Source of the DNA: Deltaproteobacteria bacterium
GTDB taxonomy: Bacteria; Desulfobacterota; Desulfuromonadia; Desulfuromonadales; BM103
Direction of reading: 5' to 3'
DNA: 64,000 nucleotides
Assembly (NCBI GenBank): GCA_024636215.1
Contig: JAGXHL010000098.1
Coordinates: forward strand, 16,021-80,020
Under the pieces are notes generated by a model that had not been told where the DNA came from, did not search any database, and saw only the letters and a program-made list of their open reading frames with translations. This document shows, piece by piece, positions 7,973 through 17,243 of the stretch. Positions within the stretch are counted from its first letter, which is position 1; the number at the start of each line of letters is the position of its first letter. A program made the position numbers and the translations under genes.

Positions 7973-9252
7973 GAAAGGTCTTCCTCCGTTTGCCGGACAA
8001 TGGCCCTGTAGGTCGCAAAAACCTCTTTCGTCTGCTCAGGGAAATCCGAATTGCCGCATCCCCTTGCGCTCAGCCAGGCTTCAATTCCTGCCGCGGCCTC
8101 CGCAAAGCCCGACCGTTCATCTATCAGAGCAGCAACGATAAGGACACCAATATTTGCAAATCCACCTTGCTCCGAGCCGAGCCGCTCTTCAATCTGCGCG
8201 GAGAGTTCAGTGAACTGCGTTTCCGAACAGATCGCCAGACGCTTGTCACGCAAGGCAGCAACGCCGGCATTTAATTTTTGATACGCGGGCCGACGAGTCG
8301 GTAAACGACTGACCAGCTCTTCGACCAAGATCACGAGCTGCCTTTCCAACAGATATTTCGGCATCCCCAGACGCGCCAGGAGATCGGCAAGCCACATTAC
8401 CTGCTGGGCAACGCCATCAGCTTCAAGGTCGCACAAAGTCACCAGCCAGGCGACATCACTGCTGGTGAACCTGCGCCCCCGATCGCCGTAGCGAAGGTCG
8501 AAATAGGGGAACTCCTGCCGACAGCGTTGTCCTGCGACCAAGGCGACACGGATCTCTTCGGGGTCTTTTGGAATCGGATGGTTGCCGGCTTCCGGGTTAA
8601 GAGAAGTCACTTTCAGACGGCGCTCTGCGGCTGGAGGCAGCGGGTAGAGCGCCGCGTGAACCTTCACCAATCGCTCGAAATGGCCCCGGGCGACTTCCAG
8701 AATCTGCTGTCGCTCTCCGACTTCGAGCGGGACGTTATCCATCAGGGTCACAACTGTCTGCCAGACTTCGTCGGTGTGCGTTTCAAAGGCGCGATAAAAG
8801 GCGTCTCCACCCGGCTTGTCACCGAGGATTTTGCGGACATCGGCAAGATGGACCCGATTTCCCATGATCGTGCCGCCGAGGGTATAAATATGTCCGAGCA
8901 GCAGCCTCGGGTTATCGACCCCTGCTTCTCGAATTGTCTGCGCAATCTCGAGACTGGTATCAACAGCGCTATCAATATCGGCAAACAGCTCTGCAGAGAA
9001 CAGGTCCAGGTCATCGAGAAGATGGCGGAATCTGCCGTTGAAAGCCCTTTGGACATCCTTGACTGCAACATCGTCGACGGAATCCATGGTTCGCTCCAGG
9101 GTGCTGAACAGGATGGCAAAACAGCGCAACTGGTTGACGTAGCTGTCCAACGGCAGAGTGCCGTCAGCAAGAGCAGCAAAGAACGCTTGCTGCTCCAGCT
9201 CACGGTGTAAATCGAGCGTGGCATCTCTGAGTTGCTGACTGAGTCTTGACAT
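7969..9252 (-). CDS. Heme-oxygenase-like protein with an extra C-terminal domain
   Basis: 427 aa from the ATG at 9252 (GGAG nine bases upstream; an alternative ATG lies at 9267). Residues 1-210 resemble bacterial heme oxygenases: LRDATLDLHRELE, with H16 in the place of the proximal heme ligand, YVNQLRCFAILFSTLE, and a glycine-rich helix LLLGHIYTLGGTIMGNRV near 117-133 like the distal helix. Residues 220-427 form a further, mostly helical domain that I do not recognise. Whether it degrades heme, binds heme as a sensor, or binds a bilin cannot be read from sequence. It lies between two histidine kinases with a 19-nt gap upstream and a 4-bp overlap downstream. Confidence 0.65.
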   Translation of the reverse strand: MSRLSQQLRDATLDLHRELEQQAFFAALADGTLPLDSYVNQLRCFAILFSTLERTMDSVDDVAVKDVQRAFNGRFRHLLDDLDLFSAELFADIDSAVDTSLEIAQTIREAGVDNPRLLLGHIYTLGGTIMGNRVHLADVRKILGDKPGGDAFYRAFETHTDEVWQTVVTLMDNVPLEVGERQQILEVARGHFERLVKVHAALYPLPPAAERRLKVTSLNPEAGNHPIPKDPEEIRVALVAGQRCRQEFPYFDLRYGDRGRRFTSSDVAWLVTLCDLEADGVAQQVMWLADLLARLGMPKYLLERQLVILVEELVSRLPTRRPAYQKLNAGVAALRDKRLAICSETQFTELSAQIEERLGSEQGGFANIGVLIVAALIDERSGFAEAAAGIEAWLSARGCGNSDFPEQTKEVFATYRAIVRQTEEDLS

Positions 9253-9271
9253 TGTCGCTAGCTCCATTTCC

Positions 9272-10432
9272 CTATTTTGTGTGTGACGGAAGCGCTTTTC
9301 TTGCCATGGAAAGACAATCAGCAGGCAGGTTAAAGCTGAAACAGGAGCCTTGACCCGGCTCACTCTCGACATGAACAGTGCCGCCGTGGGCTTCGACGAT
9401 TTTGCGCACGATCACCAACCCCAGGCCGATGCTCCGCTCGCCGCTGGACTTAACCTTATCTCCACCCCGAAAAGCCTTGAACAGCCTTAACCTCTGCTCA
9501 TCGCTCAGACCGGCCCCCTGATCCGTTATCCGGCAGGTCACCCCTTGCTCGAGCCGATCGCAAACTATTTCGACACGGCCTTGTTCCGGGGAGTGTTCGA
9601 TCGCATTGCTGACCAGGTTCGTGAAGACCTGCTCCAGTTTCTTTCTGTCAACCCTCAACATCGGTAAAGCAGGATCAATCGCCACCTGCAGCTGAACATT
9701 GCGCTTTTTGGCCGCAGCTTCCACCAGCATCAGCGCTTCGGAAACCAGTGTTTGCAAATCAGAAGCTTCGATATCGAGGTTGAACCGTCCGGCTTCGATC
9801 ATGGTCACATCGAGGAAATCGTCGATCAGGCCGGTCATTGCTGATGCCGAAGCCAGCATCCGCCTCAGCATCATTTCCGCTGTGGAACCGGGGGCGAACT
9901 TGGCCTCTTCAAGCAGTAACTCGCCGTAATTCAGAATCAAACCGGCAGGCTTGCGAAGATCGTGGGAGGCCATACCGAGAAACTGGTTTTTTAGCTTGTT
10001 CAACTCGTCCAATTCCACGTTTGTTTGAGCCAGCTCCCGCCCCATGGCAGTCAGTTCATGATTGAGTTCAAGGACTTCCCGATGCAATCGCTTCTGCTCC
10101 TCCGGGTCGACCTGGCCAAACAGAAGCCGCGTATCATCGCAGCATTCAGTTGTAATATAGAGCGTTTGCGGCAAGCCATCGGCGACCCGGATGTTCATCA
10201 AGCGAGGTTCGCTGGAAGGTTCAAGCCAGGGGAGTGGGCTGTCAGGAGAAGAGAAAACCAGCATCGATGCAAGGGGAGTTCCCTTAAGAGGCAGGCCGGT
10301 CAAGCGGGTCGCAAAGCTGTTGGCAAACAACACGGTACCATCAAGGGCCACCTGCAACAGCACCACATGTGACTTTTGACAAAGGTAATCCCAGGCAAGG
10401 CTCTTCAAGGTTGTGGCATCGTGACCATTCAT
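9272..10432 (-). CDS. PAS-domain histidine kinase coupled to the B12-binding gene
   Basis: 386 aa, apparently cytoplasmic (no membrane segment). A PAS-like domain covers about 8-108, followed by a short coiled coil (110-150), HisKA with H157 in MASHDLRKPAG, and an HATPase with NLVSNAIEHSP, DQGAGLS and GLGLVIVRKIV. Its ATG overlaps the stop of the cobalamin-binding gene (ATGA, 10429-10432), which suggests stoichiometric co-translation. It has no receiver of its own. The receiver two genes downstream is the obvious partner (inference). Confidence 0.9.
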   Translation of the reverse strand: MNGHDATTLKSLAWDYLCQKSHVVLLQVALDGTVLFANSFATRLTGLPLKGTPLASMLVFSSPDSPLPWLEPSSEPRLMNIRVADGLPQTLYITTECCDDTRLLFGQVDPEEQKRLHREVLELNHELTAMGRELAQTNVELDELNKLKNQFLGMASHDLRKPAGLILNYGELLLEEAKFAPGSTAEMMLRRMLASASAMTGLIDDFLDVTMIEAGRFNLDIEASDLQTLVSEALMLVEAAAKKRNVQLQVAIDPALPMLRVDRKKLEQVFTNLVSNAIEHSPEQGRVEIVCDRLEQGVTCRITDQGAGLSDEQRLRLFKAFRGGDKVKSSGERSIGLGLVIVRKIVEAHGGTVHVESEPGQGSCFSFNLPADCLSMARKALPSHTK

Positions 10433-11082
10433 TGTTTAATCAGAACCTGTTCCAGGGTATCAAGACTCGACGATAGGACAACGTTGGAGTGTTTTCGGCC
10501 GACTTGTGTCCCTCCCCAGCACTCCCGAAACGCCTGGCCACCAACTACAAGCGGAATCCCGGGAAAGGTCGAGACAACCGCATCAAGGGATCTCTCCAGC
10601 GACGGCATGTTGAAATAGACGCTCAGCGACAGGCCAACCAGATCCGGTCGACGCTGATCGATCATCTCGAGCAGACTGTTCAGAGGAGTGTTGGCACCGA
10701 GGAAGTAGCTGCGCCAGCCATGGATCTCTGCCAGGTCGGCGACCATTCTTGCTCCAAGCTGGTGATATTCGTCTGCGATACAGGAAACGATCAGGGTTCG
10801 GTCACGCACAGCACCGCTAAAAAGGTCGGGCTGCACAAGGGTCATAACGCGCTGGGTAATCGCTGTGGCGAGATGTTCGACGGCCACCGAGATATGCTGA
10901 TGCTCCCACAATTCGCCGACTTCGTAAAGAGAGCGCTGGAAAAGGTTGATATAAAGATCCTTCAGCCCGGCATCGGTCAACTGGAGCTCTTTGACGATAC
11001 CGGCACACTGGACGCGATCACCTTGCAACAGCGCACTGAGGTAACGGGAATAGAGGCTTTCTTCAATCACGCTCGTGATCAT
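10429..11082 (-). CDS. Stand-alone CarH-type cobalamin-binding (putative photosensory) protein
   Basis: 217 aa: a four-helix bundle (1-88) followed by a Rossmann B12-binding domain. It carries the W-x9-EH motif (W59, E69, H70), which in CarH/LitR contacts the upper axial ligand of adenosylcobalamin, and the ExHxxG lower-ligand motif (E105, H107, G110). No MerR DNA-binding domain is present; instead the next gene, overlapping by 4 bp, is a histidine kinase. The start ATG at 11082 has AGGGGA six bases upstream. The frame extends to 11124 but without a better site. A corrinoid methyltransferase subunit is the main alternative, but no methyltransferase is nearby. Confidence 0.8.
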   Translation of the reverse strand: MITSVIEESLYSRYLSALLQGDRVQCAGIVKELQLTDAGLKDLYINLFQRSLYEVGELWEHQHISVAVEHLATAITQRVMTLVQPDLFSGAVRDRTLIVSCIADEYHQLGARMVADLAEIHGWRSYFLGANTPLNSLLEMIDQRRPDLVGLSLSVYFNMPSLERSLDAVVSTFPGIPLVVGGQAFRECWGGTQVGRKHSNVVLSSSLDTLEQVLIKQ

Positions 11083-11220
11083 GGATCTTCCCCTATCTAA
11101 AGGATGGCCAGCATTAACGGACACATCAACACCATGCTGACGTTACAACGGAGCGCCCATAATGGCAATAAGGAACCACACGGAGAACGATTTCCAATCG
11201 TCACCAGCGAAAGGCGCTAC

Positions 11221-12483
11221 TCACTGTAAAAACGAACCTTCGTAAAAACGAACCTTCTCAAAGAAATCCCGGTTTTTGTGCTGCCCAGGAAAAATCTTTT
11301 GCAGCAAGCTGAAGAGTCGTGTGGCACGCAGATCACAGGCGAACATCTTTTCTGCCAGAACGCCTGATTGCTTCTGGTGGCGATAGAAGCGCCTCAGGGT
11401 TGCATTGGCCCGGGCCGGATCTGCGATGATTGGCAGCGATTGTTTACTTCGCATTGCGGCCAGCAGCTGTCGGCCTTTTGCCGTCGCACCCAGAAGCCGC
11501 AGATACCCTGGCCCCTGCTCGAGAAAAGCTGTCATCTCCGACTGCTTGACCTGCAGCAGAACGTAACTTAAAAGTCGCTGAACGCGGGTCAGGGTCCATT
11601 GCCGGGATTTGACCAGAGCAGCAAGGTCGGCATAAGAATCCGCAGTCATCGCCGCAGCAGTGAGACGCTGCATTACGCCATCCGAGGCCTGATAGATCCC
11701 GGTCAAAGTCCCGGCTTGCTGCAACAGCAGCGCCTGCAGGGCAACGAAGAGCCGATCGTAATCAAGACCATGCCCTTCATCAAGGGCCTGTTGCAGCAGA
11801 GGATAGCAGGATTCGGGGACGAGCCGGTCAACGCCGTTGCCCTCATCAAGGCGCTTGCGAATTCCCGTGGCACTGGCAATACCGCCGGATATCCCGGTGC
11901 TGTGATAGCCGGAGCCAAGACGAGGAATCGTAACAGGGCGGACAGGACTGGCTGTTTCGCGCAAGGCCCGCAGGTATTCGATGCCGAGAATATTATTCGG
12001 CAAGGCGATTGTTTCGGCGGCAAGCGCTGGTGCAAGACGAGCGATTATTTCACTGCGCGCAACGGGGTAGTTCACGCCTTGCCGCAAACGCGCGGCAGTC
12101 TCTCTGGCGATCTCGTCGGCCCGGGCAATCAGTAACCCGGCGAGCTCCTGCAAAGGCTCAAGTTCTCCGGCCTCGCTGCCAAAACAGAGGGCATCAACCA
12201 CCCCGAGGGCATTCAAGGTCCGAACCGCACCCGTGGCAAAATGAGGTGCACTGTTACAGGCAAAAGGAAACGGCAACTCCAGCACCAGGTCGACCCCGGC
12301 AGCCAGCGCCATCTCGGTACGCCGCCATTTATCGAGCAGTGCCGGCTCGCCGCGTTGCAGGAAATGACCGCTCATGACCGCAACGCTGGCATCAGCCTCA
12401 GCCACGCGCAGGCTCTCACGCAAATGGTGCAGATGACCGTTATGGAAGGGGTTGTACTCGGTGATCAGACCCACAACGCGCAT
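11221..12483 (-). CDS. tmcAL: tRNA(Met) cytidine acetate ligase
   Basis: 420 aa with the nucleotidyltransferase signature MRVVGLITEYNPFHNGHLHHL (HxGH at NPFHNGHL), SGHFLQRGEPALLDKW and the conserved ELPFPFACNS segment. TmcAL (formerly YlbM) activates acetate with ATP and makes N4-acetylcytidine at the elongator tRNA-Met wobble position. The length fits the family (about 400 aa). The start codon is preceded by the palindromic AAGGCC-GGA-GGCCTT, which also holds the ribosome site. guaC lies upstream on the same strand, separated by an 11-unit octamer array. Confidence 0.85.
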   Translation of the reverse strand: MRVVGLITEYNPFHNGHLHHLRESLRVAEADASVAVMSGHFLQRGEPALLDKWRRTEMALAAGVDLVLELPFPFACNSAPHFATGAVRTLNALGVVDALCFGSEAGELEPLQELAGLLIARADEIARETAARLRQGVNYPVARSEIIARLAPALAAETIALPNNILGIEYLRALRETASPVRPVTIPRLGSGYHSTGISGGIASATGIRKRLDEGNGVDRLVPESCYPLLQQALDEGHGLDYDRLFVALQALLLQQAGTLTGIYQASDGVMQRLTAAAMTADSYADLAALVKSRQWTLTRVQRLLSYVLLQVKQSEMTAFLEQGPGYLRLLGATAKGRQLLAAMRSKQSLPIIADPARANATLRRFYRHQKQSGVLAEKMFACDLRATRLFSLLQKIFPGQHKNRDFFEKVRFYEGSFLQ

Positions 12484-12514
12484 GAAAGGCCTCCGGCCTT
12501 GATTAATCAGTTGG

Positions 12515-12605
12515 CAGCCTTACAGCCTTACAGCCTTACAGCCTTACAGCCTTACAGCCTTACAGCCTTACAGCTTACAGCCCTACACCCCTACAGCCCT
12601 ACAGC
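12515..12605 (-). repeat. Octamer tandem array after guaC
   Basis: Seven exact copies of CAGCCTTA (12515-12570), then four degenerate 7-8-nt units (CAGCTTA, CAGCCCTA, CACCCCTA, CAGCCCTA). Read in the direction of transcription this is TAAGGCTG, the same unit as the arrays after rnj and argB. The array starts about six bases past the guaC stop. No inverted right arm is visible here. Confidence 0.95.
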
Positions 12606-12610
12606 TGTTC

Positions 12611-13651
12611 TCACCCAAAAGTCTGATTCTCCTGCTCCATGACCCGGATGAAAGTCGTTCGCTTCGACAACTCGCGCAGCGCAGAAGCACCGACGTAGGT
12701 GCAGGTGGAACGCAGCCCGCCGAGGATATCCTTGACCGTCTCCTCGAGCGGCCCGCGGTAAGGCACCTCGACGGTTTTACCTTCGGAAGCACGATAGTTG
12801 GCAATCATACCGGCATGCTTCTTCATCGCCGTATCGGAGCTCATGCCGTAGTAGAGTTTGAACTGTTGACCGCCGCGCTCAACCAGCTGGCCACCGCTTT
12901 CATCGTGACCGGCGAACATGCCGCCAAGCATGACAAAATCGGCACCCCCGCCGAACGCCTTGGCGACATCCCCGGCACAGACACAGCCGCCATCAGAAAT
13001 AATCCGACCACCTAAACCATGGGCAGCATCGGCGCACTCGATCACGGCCGAGAGTTGCGGATAGCCGACCCCGGTTTTGACGCGGGTCGTGCAGACAGAA
13101 CCGGGCCCGATGCCAACCTTGACCAGATCGGCCCCGGAGAGCAACAACTCTTCCACCATCTCACCGGTCACCACGTTGCCGGCCACGATGGTCTTGTCGG
13201 GGAAAGCTTGGCGAACCTTGATGACAAATTCAACAAACGCTTCTGCGTAACCATTGGCGACATCGATGCAGATGAAGAGCAGTTGCGGATGCTGGGCGAT
13301 GATTTCCGAGAGCCTGGCGAAATCTTCATCAGCCACCCCGGTACTGACCATGATGCGCTCGAAAATATCCGAACCATCCTGACCGTCGACAAAGTCCTGC
13401 CACTCTGCCAGGCTATAATGCTTATGAATCGCACAAAGCATGCGATGTTCGGCGAGCACCTCGGCGACTTCAAAGGTGCCGATGGTGTCCATATTGGCGG
13501 CGATAATCGGCACGCCGCGCCACTGCCGCTTGCTGTGTAAAAAAGTATAGCTCCGCTCCAGCTCGACCAGGGAGCGGCTTTTCAGGGTTGAACGTTTGGG
13601 ACGAATCAGAACATCCTTGAACCCCAGTTTCAAATCGGTCTCGACGCGCAT
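12611..13651 (-). CDS. guaC: GMP reductase
   Basis: 346 aa, matching the E. coli type enzyme in length. It starts [20 protein letters not shown] and has the IMPDH/GMPR catalytic loop [11 protein letters not shown] with C187, plus [24 protein letters not shown] for phosphate binding. The enzyme converts GMP to IMP with NADPH and ammonia release. I take the ATG at 13651 (AAAGGA seven bases upstream) rather than the longer open frame to 13717, because family similarity begins exactly there. It has its own promoter (13726-13753). Confidence 0.92.
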   Translation of the reverse strand: MRVETDLKLGFKDVLIRPKRSTLKSRSLVELERSYTFLHSKRQWRGVPIIAANMDTIGTFEVAEVLAEHRMLCAIHKHYSLAEWQDFVDGQDGSDIFERIMVSTGVADEDFARLSEIIAQHPQLLFICIDVANGYAEAFVEFVIKVRQAFPDKTIVAGNVVTGEMVEELLLSGADLVKVGIGPGSVCTTRVKTGVGYPQLSAVIECADAAHGLGGRIISDGGCVCAGDVAKAFGGGADFVMLGGMFAGHDESGGQLVERGGQQFKLYYGMSSDTAMKKHAGMIANYRASEGKTVEVPYRGPLEETVKDILGGLRSTCTYVGASALRELSKRTTFIRVMEQENQTFG

Positions 13652-13725
13652 GAATGAATCCTTTCGGTTGGCATGAGGACCACTTGAAAATTCCTGGTCC
13701 GTGCAGTCAACGGTCATTATACTGA

Positions 13726-13753
13726 ATTATAAGTAGAGTCGCCATCCCGGCAA
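13726..13753 (-). promoter_or_regulatory. Promoter of guaC
   Basis: Reading on the minus strand: TTGCCG (13753-13748), a 16-nt spacer, then TATAAT (13731-13726). A second exact TATAAT lies ten bases further on (13721-13716). The leader to the ATG is about 65 nt. Confidence 0.55.
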
Positions 13754-13757
13754 GATC

Positions 13758-14450
13758 TTAGAGATGCACGGGGAGTTGTTTCTCAATCCGGCTGGCCAGA
13801 GGAGATACTTGCGTCCGGTAGGCAAGCGCCTCGACCCCGCCGGCAACAGCCTCTCTGAGCAACCGTCCATACTCCGCATCGATTTCATCGGCAGGAGCAA
13901 ACGCCTGCGCATCACCGCGCTGAACCAGGAACAAGATCACCGCCCGCCAGCCCTGCTGTTTAGCCAGCATCAGGTCACGCAGATGTTTCTGACCGCGGAG
14001 GGTGACAGCATCAGGAAAACAGGCCAGACCGGGCTGACAACAGAGGGTGACATTCTTGACTTCAAGCAGAATCTGCTGCGTCTCTTTTTGCAGCATAAAA
14101 TCAATGCGACTCTCGGCAAAGGTGAACTCCGCGCAAACTGAACAATTCTCAAAGGTCGGCAGAAGATTCTGCCGCAAAGCCTCCTCAACCACCCGGTTGG
14201 CACGATGGGTATTAATGTCAACCCAGTGCTCATTGATCCGGACCAGTTCCCACGACCAGGCCAGCTTGCGCTTCGGGTTGTTGTTTTTTGACAGCAGCAC
14301 CTGCTGCCCGGGGACCGCACACTGTTGCATGCTGCCGGTATTCGGTGTATGCGCGGTCACCAGGGTGCCGTCATCCAGTTCAACATCAGCCAGAAAACGC
14401 TTGTATCGGCGGATCAGCCGCCCTGCAGCCAGAGGATATGGTAGAATCAT
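13758..14450 (-). CDS. sfsA: SfsA family DNA/RNA nuclease
   Basis: 230 aa, the usual family length. Conserved blocks are PLAAGRLIRRYKRFLADVELDDG near the N-terminus, HTPNTGSM near 34, HWVDINTHRANRVVEEAL near 75, and a PD-(D/E)XK-like core with RIDFML and LLEVKNVTL. SfsA was first named as a sugar fermentation stimulation protein and is now regarded as a nuclease-fold protein. It is divergent from rnj across a 155-bp gap. Confidence 0.88.
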   Translation of the reverse strand: MILPYPLAAGRLIRRYKRFLADVELDDGTLVTAHTPNTGSMQQCAVPGQQVLLSKNNNPKRKLAWSWELVRINEHWVDINTHRANRVVEEALRQNLLPTFENCSVCAEFTFAESRIDFMLQKETQQILLEVKNVTLCCQPGLACFPDAVTLRGQKHLRDLMLAKQQGWRAVILFLVQRGDAQAFAPADEIDAEYGRLLREAVAGGVEALAYRTQVSPLASRIEKQLPVHL

Positions 14451-14524
14451 CTCAAAGCCTTCATGAATTCAGTGTTGGCTTTTATTGTAGCGAGCATGTC
14501 TGTTCGCTGCAAAGAGGAAAGCAT

Positions 14525-14553
14525 TTGACTCTCAAGCGTCTCTCCCCTAGACT
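14525..14553 (+). promoter_or_regulatory. Promoter of rnj
   Basis: TTGACT (14525-14530), a 17-nt spacer, then TAGACT (14548-14553), about 45 nt ahead of the predicted start codon, in the gap between the divergent sfsA and rnj. Confidence 0.5.
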
Positions 14554-14605
14554 GACGTCGCTTTCATCGCCAACCACCTGATTTGTCAGAAATTTTTGAG
14601 CCATC

Positions 14606-16306
14606 ATGAGTATAGCGAACAATGCTGAAATAACGCGCCCACTGCAGCCGGACGCGGTTCGGATCCTGCCGCTTGGCGGGCTGGGCGAGATCGGGCTCAA
14701 CATGCTGGTCATAGAGGTCGCCGGAGGTCTGTTGATCGTCGACTGCGGCCTGATGTTTCCGGAAGCCTACATGTTCGGCATTGACCTGGTCATCCCCGAT
14801 ATCTCGGCGATCGCTGAGCGAAAAGACGAGATTGTCGGTATGCTTCTGACCCACGGCCACGAAGACCACATCGGCGCCATTCCTTTTCTGATCGAAGCGC
14901 TTGGCTTCCCGCCGATCTACTCATCGCCTTTGACGCTTGGCCTGCTCGACAACAAGCTTGAGGAGCATCAGCTGAAAAGTCGCGTGACCTGCAGGGCCAT
15001 TAAAGTTCGGGAAGCGATCCGGATCGGCCCCTTCGAAGTTGAATTCTTCCGTGCTGCCCACTCCATTGTCGACGGCTGCGGCCTGGCTATTCGAACTGCG
15101 GCCGGATTGATCGTGCACACAGGCGACTTCAAGCTCGACCCGACTCCGGTCGACAACCAACCCACCGATCTGGGCCGACTGGCCTCTTACGGTGAAGAAG
15201 GGGTCCTGCTGCTGCTCTCCGATTCCACCAACGTTGAAAACACCGGCCAGACCCTCTCCGAAAGAACCGTTGGCGACGCCTTGAACGAACTCCTGCCACG
15301 CTGTACCGGCAAGATCCTGGTGGCAACCTTCTCCTCGAATATCCACCGCATCCAGCAGATCGTCAATGCTGCGATAAAAGCCGGACGCCAGGTCATGGTC
15401 TCGGGCCGCAGCATGATCAGCAACATCGCCATCGCCAGACAGCTGGGCTATCTCCATATCCCGGACGAACTCCTGATTGACCTGCGGCAGATTCGTGATC
15501 TGCCTGCAGAGCGGATTCTGATTCTGACCACCGGCAGCCAGGGCGAACCCTTAAGTTCACTGTCGCGGATCGCCATGGACGATCACAAACAGATCAGCAT
15601 CAAACCGGGAGACAGCGTCATCCTGTCATCCAAATTCATCCCGGGAAACGAGCGGGCGATCACCCATCTGATCAACCATCTTTATCGTCGCGGTGCGGAA
15701 GTCCACTACGAAACAACCAGCGAGATCCATGTCTCCGGACACGCCAGCCAGAACGAGCTCAAGACCGTACTTAATCTGGTCAAACCGAAATATTTTGTAC
15801 CGGTGCACGGTGAATACCGGCACCTGGTTAAACATGCACAGCTGGCACAGGGCATGGGTTGGCAAAAAGACCGGGCCATCGTCCTCAGCAACGGTACGCC
15901 ACTGGTCATCTCTGGAAACGGCCATCACATCGAACCGAAGGTTGAATCAGGGCGAGTTTTTATCGACGGCAAAGGGATCGGGGATGTCGGTGAGATGGAG
16001 TTGCGTGATCGTCGTCATCTGGCGAACCACGGCCTGGTGATAGTCTTTCTTGCCCTCAACCAGAACAGCGGTGCCATCGTCTCCGGACCGGAGATTATCA
16101 CCCGAGGCTTTGTTCCTGAAGAAGAGAGTGAAGATTTGCTCAACGAAGCCCGCAGGCTGGTCTGCCAGATGCTTGAGGAACACAGCCCTGCGGCCATAGC
16201 CGATTGGGAAGAGTTGCGCGTTGAAGTGCGTAAAGTCCTGCGCCGGCTGTTCAACAAAACCATGGCTCGCCGACCTCTGATTCTGCCGGTGATTATGGAA
16301 TTATAA
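14606..16306 (+). CDS. rnj: Ribonuclease J
   Basis: 566 aa, typical for RNase J. The metallo-beta-lactamase motif THGHEDHIGA gives H83, H85, D87 and H88. Later blocks are AAHSIVDGCG, VHTGDFKLDPTPVD, the beta-CASP motif SDSTNVENTG, and FIPGNERAITHLINHLYRRGAEVHYE with the HVSGHASQNELK loop. It is a 5'-3' exonuclease and endonuclease that works in mRNA decay and rRNA maturation. The ribosome site is weak (TTGAG). An octamer array starts three bases after the stop. Confidence 0.93.
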   Translation: MSIANNAEITRPLQPDAVRILPLGGLGEIGLNMLVIEVAGGLLIVDCGLMFPEAYMFGIDLVIPDISAIAERKDEIVGMLLTHGHEDHIGAIPFLIEALGFPPIYSSPLTLGLLDNKLEEHQLKSRVTCRAIKVREAIRIGPFEVEFFRAAHSIVDGCGLAIRTAAGLIVHTGDFKLDPTPVDNQPTDLGRLASYGEEGVLLLLSDSTNVENTGQTLSERTVGDALNELLPRCTGKILVATFSSNIHRIQQIVNAAIKAGRQVMVSGRSMISNIAIARQLGYLHIPDELLIDLRQIRDLPAERILILTTGSQGEPLSSLSRIAMDDHKQISIKPGDSVILSSKFIPGNERAITHLINHLYRRGAEVHYETTSEIHVSGHASQNELKTVLNLVKPKYFVPVHGEYRHLVKHAQLAQGMGWQKDRAIVLSNGTPLVISGNGHHIEPKVESGRVFIDGKGIGDVGEMELRDRRHLANHGLVIVFLALNQNSGAIVSGPEIITRGFVPEEESEDLLNEARRLVCQMLEEHSPAAIADWEELRVEVRKVLRRLFNKTMARRPLILPVIMEL

Positions 16307-16308
16307 AA

Positions 16309-16432
16309 GCTGTAAGGCTGTAAGGCTGTAAGGCTGTAAGGCTGTAAGGCGATTAAGCAGTAAACTGCATACTGGTCAACATATTTTTTTTGATTTTTAC
16401 TTTACCGCCTTAAGGCCTTCCAGCCTTAAAGC
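16309..16432 (+). repeat. Inverted octamer-array element after rnj
   Basis: The left arm is five exact copies of GCTGTAAG (16309-16348). The AT-rich centre holds TTTTTTTGATTTTTACTT (near 16384-16403). The right arm (16404-16432) carries decayed inverted copies (CCTTAAGG, CAGCCTTAAAGC). The same three parts, including the T7-GATTTT-ACTT core, recur after argB. It starts three bases past the rnj stop and ends about 20 bases before the uppP start. Confidence 0.9.
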
Positions 16433-16451
16433 TTCTTTCAAGAGGTCTTTA

Positions 16452-17243
16452 ATGTCTTTCCTGGACGCCATACTCCTTGGTATTTTGCAAGGTGCCACCG
16501 AATTTCTCCCCGTATCTTCTAGCGGCCATCTGGTTCTGGCGCAACACATGCTCGGTGATTTTGAACAGGTCGGAGTGCTTTTCGATGTGCTGCTGCATCT
16601 CGGCACCCTTGTTGCTGTAGCGATTTATTTCTGGAGCGACTTATCCGGCCTGACCTCCTCACTCTGGAGACGAGACGAATTGGCCAGACAGCAGCGCTTC
16701 ATGGTCGGCCTGTTGATTGCCGGTTCGGTACCGACTGCTGTCATCGGCTTGTCTTTCAAGGATTTCTTTGTCGGCCTGTTCGAACAACCCGTGGTCGTCT
16801 GCATCATGTTGCTGGTCACAGGCAGCTTGCTCTGGCTGGCAGAGCGACTGCGCAATCAAGATCTGGCCCGCGAAGAGATGAACTGGACCGATGCCATCCT
16901 GGTTGGCACGGTGCAGGGTTTCGCCATTATCCCGGGCATCTCCCGTTCCGGTTCTACCATCGCCACCTTGCTGCTGCGCGGCGTCGATGGCGAAACGGCC
17001 GCCCGCTTCTCGTTCCTCCTGGCATTACCAGCAGTCTTCGGCGCCGCCCTGATTTCTGTTAAGGACCTCGACTCCGTAGCAACCGGGGCGTTGCTGCCCT
17101 ACCTGGCCGGGACGGCCGCGGCCATGATCACCGGCCTGCTCTGCATCCATCTGCTGATGGGCGTCATCAGGCGTCGGCGCCTGCACTGGTTTGCCATTTA
17201 CTGCTGGCTGGTCGGCGGTCTGGGACTGGTCTTTTTCCTCTAA
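16452..17243 (+). CDS. uppP: Undecaprenyl-diphosphatase
   Basis: 263 aa, multi-pass membrane protein of the BacA type. It shows the N-terminal catalytic motif LGILQGATEFLPVSSSGHL and the second motif AIIPGISRSGSTIATLLL near 160, both in full. It dephosphorylates undecaprenyl pyrophosphate for reuse in cell-wall synthesis and can give bacitracin tolerance. GAGG lies six bases upstream of the ATG. ftsK follows after 112 nt. Confidence 0.94.
   Translation: MSFLDAILLGILQGATEFLPVSSSGHLVLAQHMLGDFEQVGVLFDVLLHLGTLVAVAIYFWSDLSGLTSSLWRRDELARQQRFMVGLLIAGSVPTAVIGLSFKDFFVGLFEQPVVVCIMLLVTGSLLWLAERLRNQDLAREEMNWTDAILVGTVQGFAIIPGISRSGSTIATLLLRGVDGETAARFSFLLALPAVFGAALISVKDLDSVATGALLPYLAGTAAAMITGLLCIHLLMGVIRRRRLHWFAIYCWLVGGLGLVFFL

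Noticed and set aside
8527..9210. 227-aa plus-strand open frame opposite the heme-oxygenase-like gene
   Set aside because: It is a shadow of a well-conserved gene on the other strand and lacks a start signal.
10429..11082. Corrinoid methyltransferase subunit
   Set aside because: The fold is shared, but no methyltransferase or activator is nearby, and W-x9-EH plus kinase coupling fit a sensory role better; not fully excluded.
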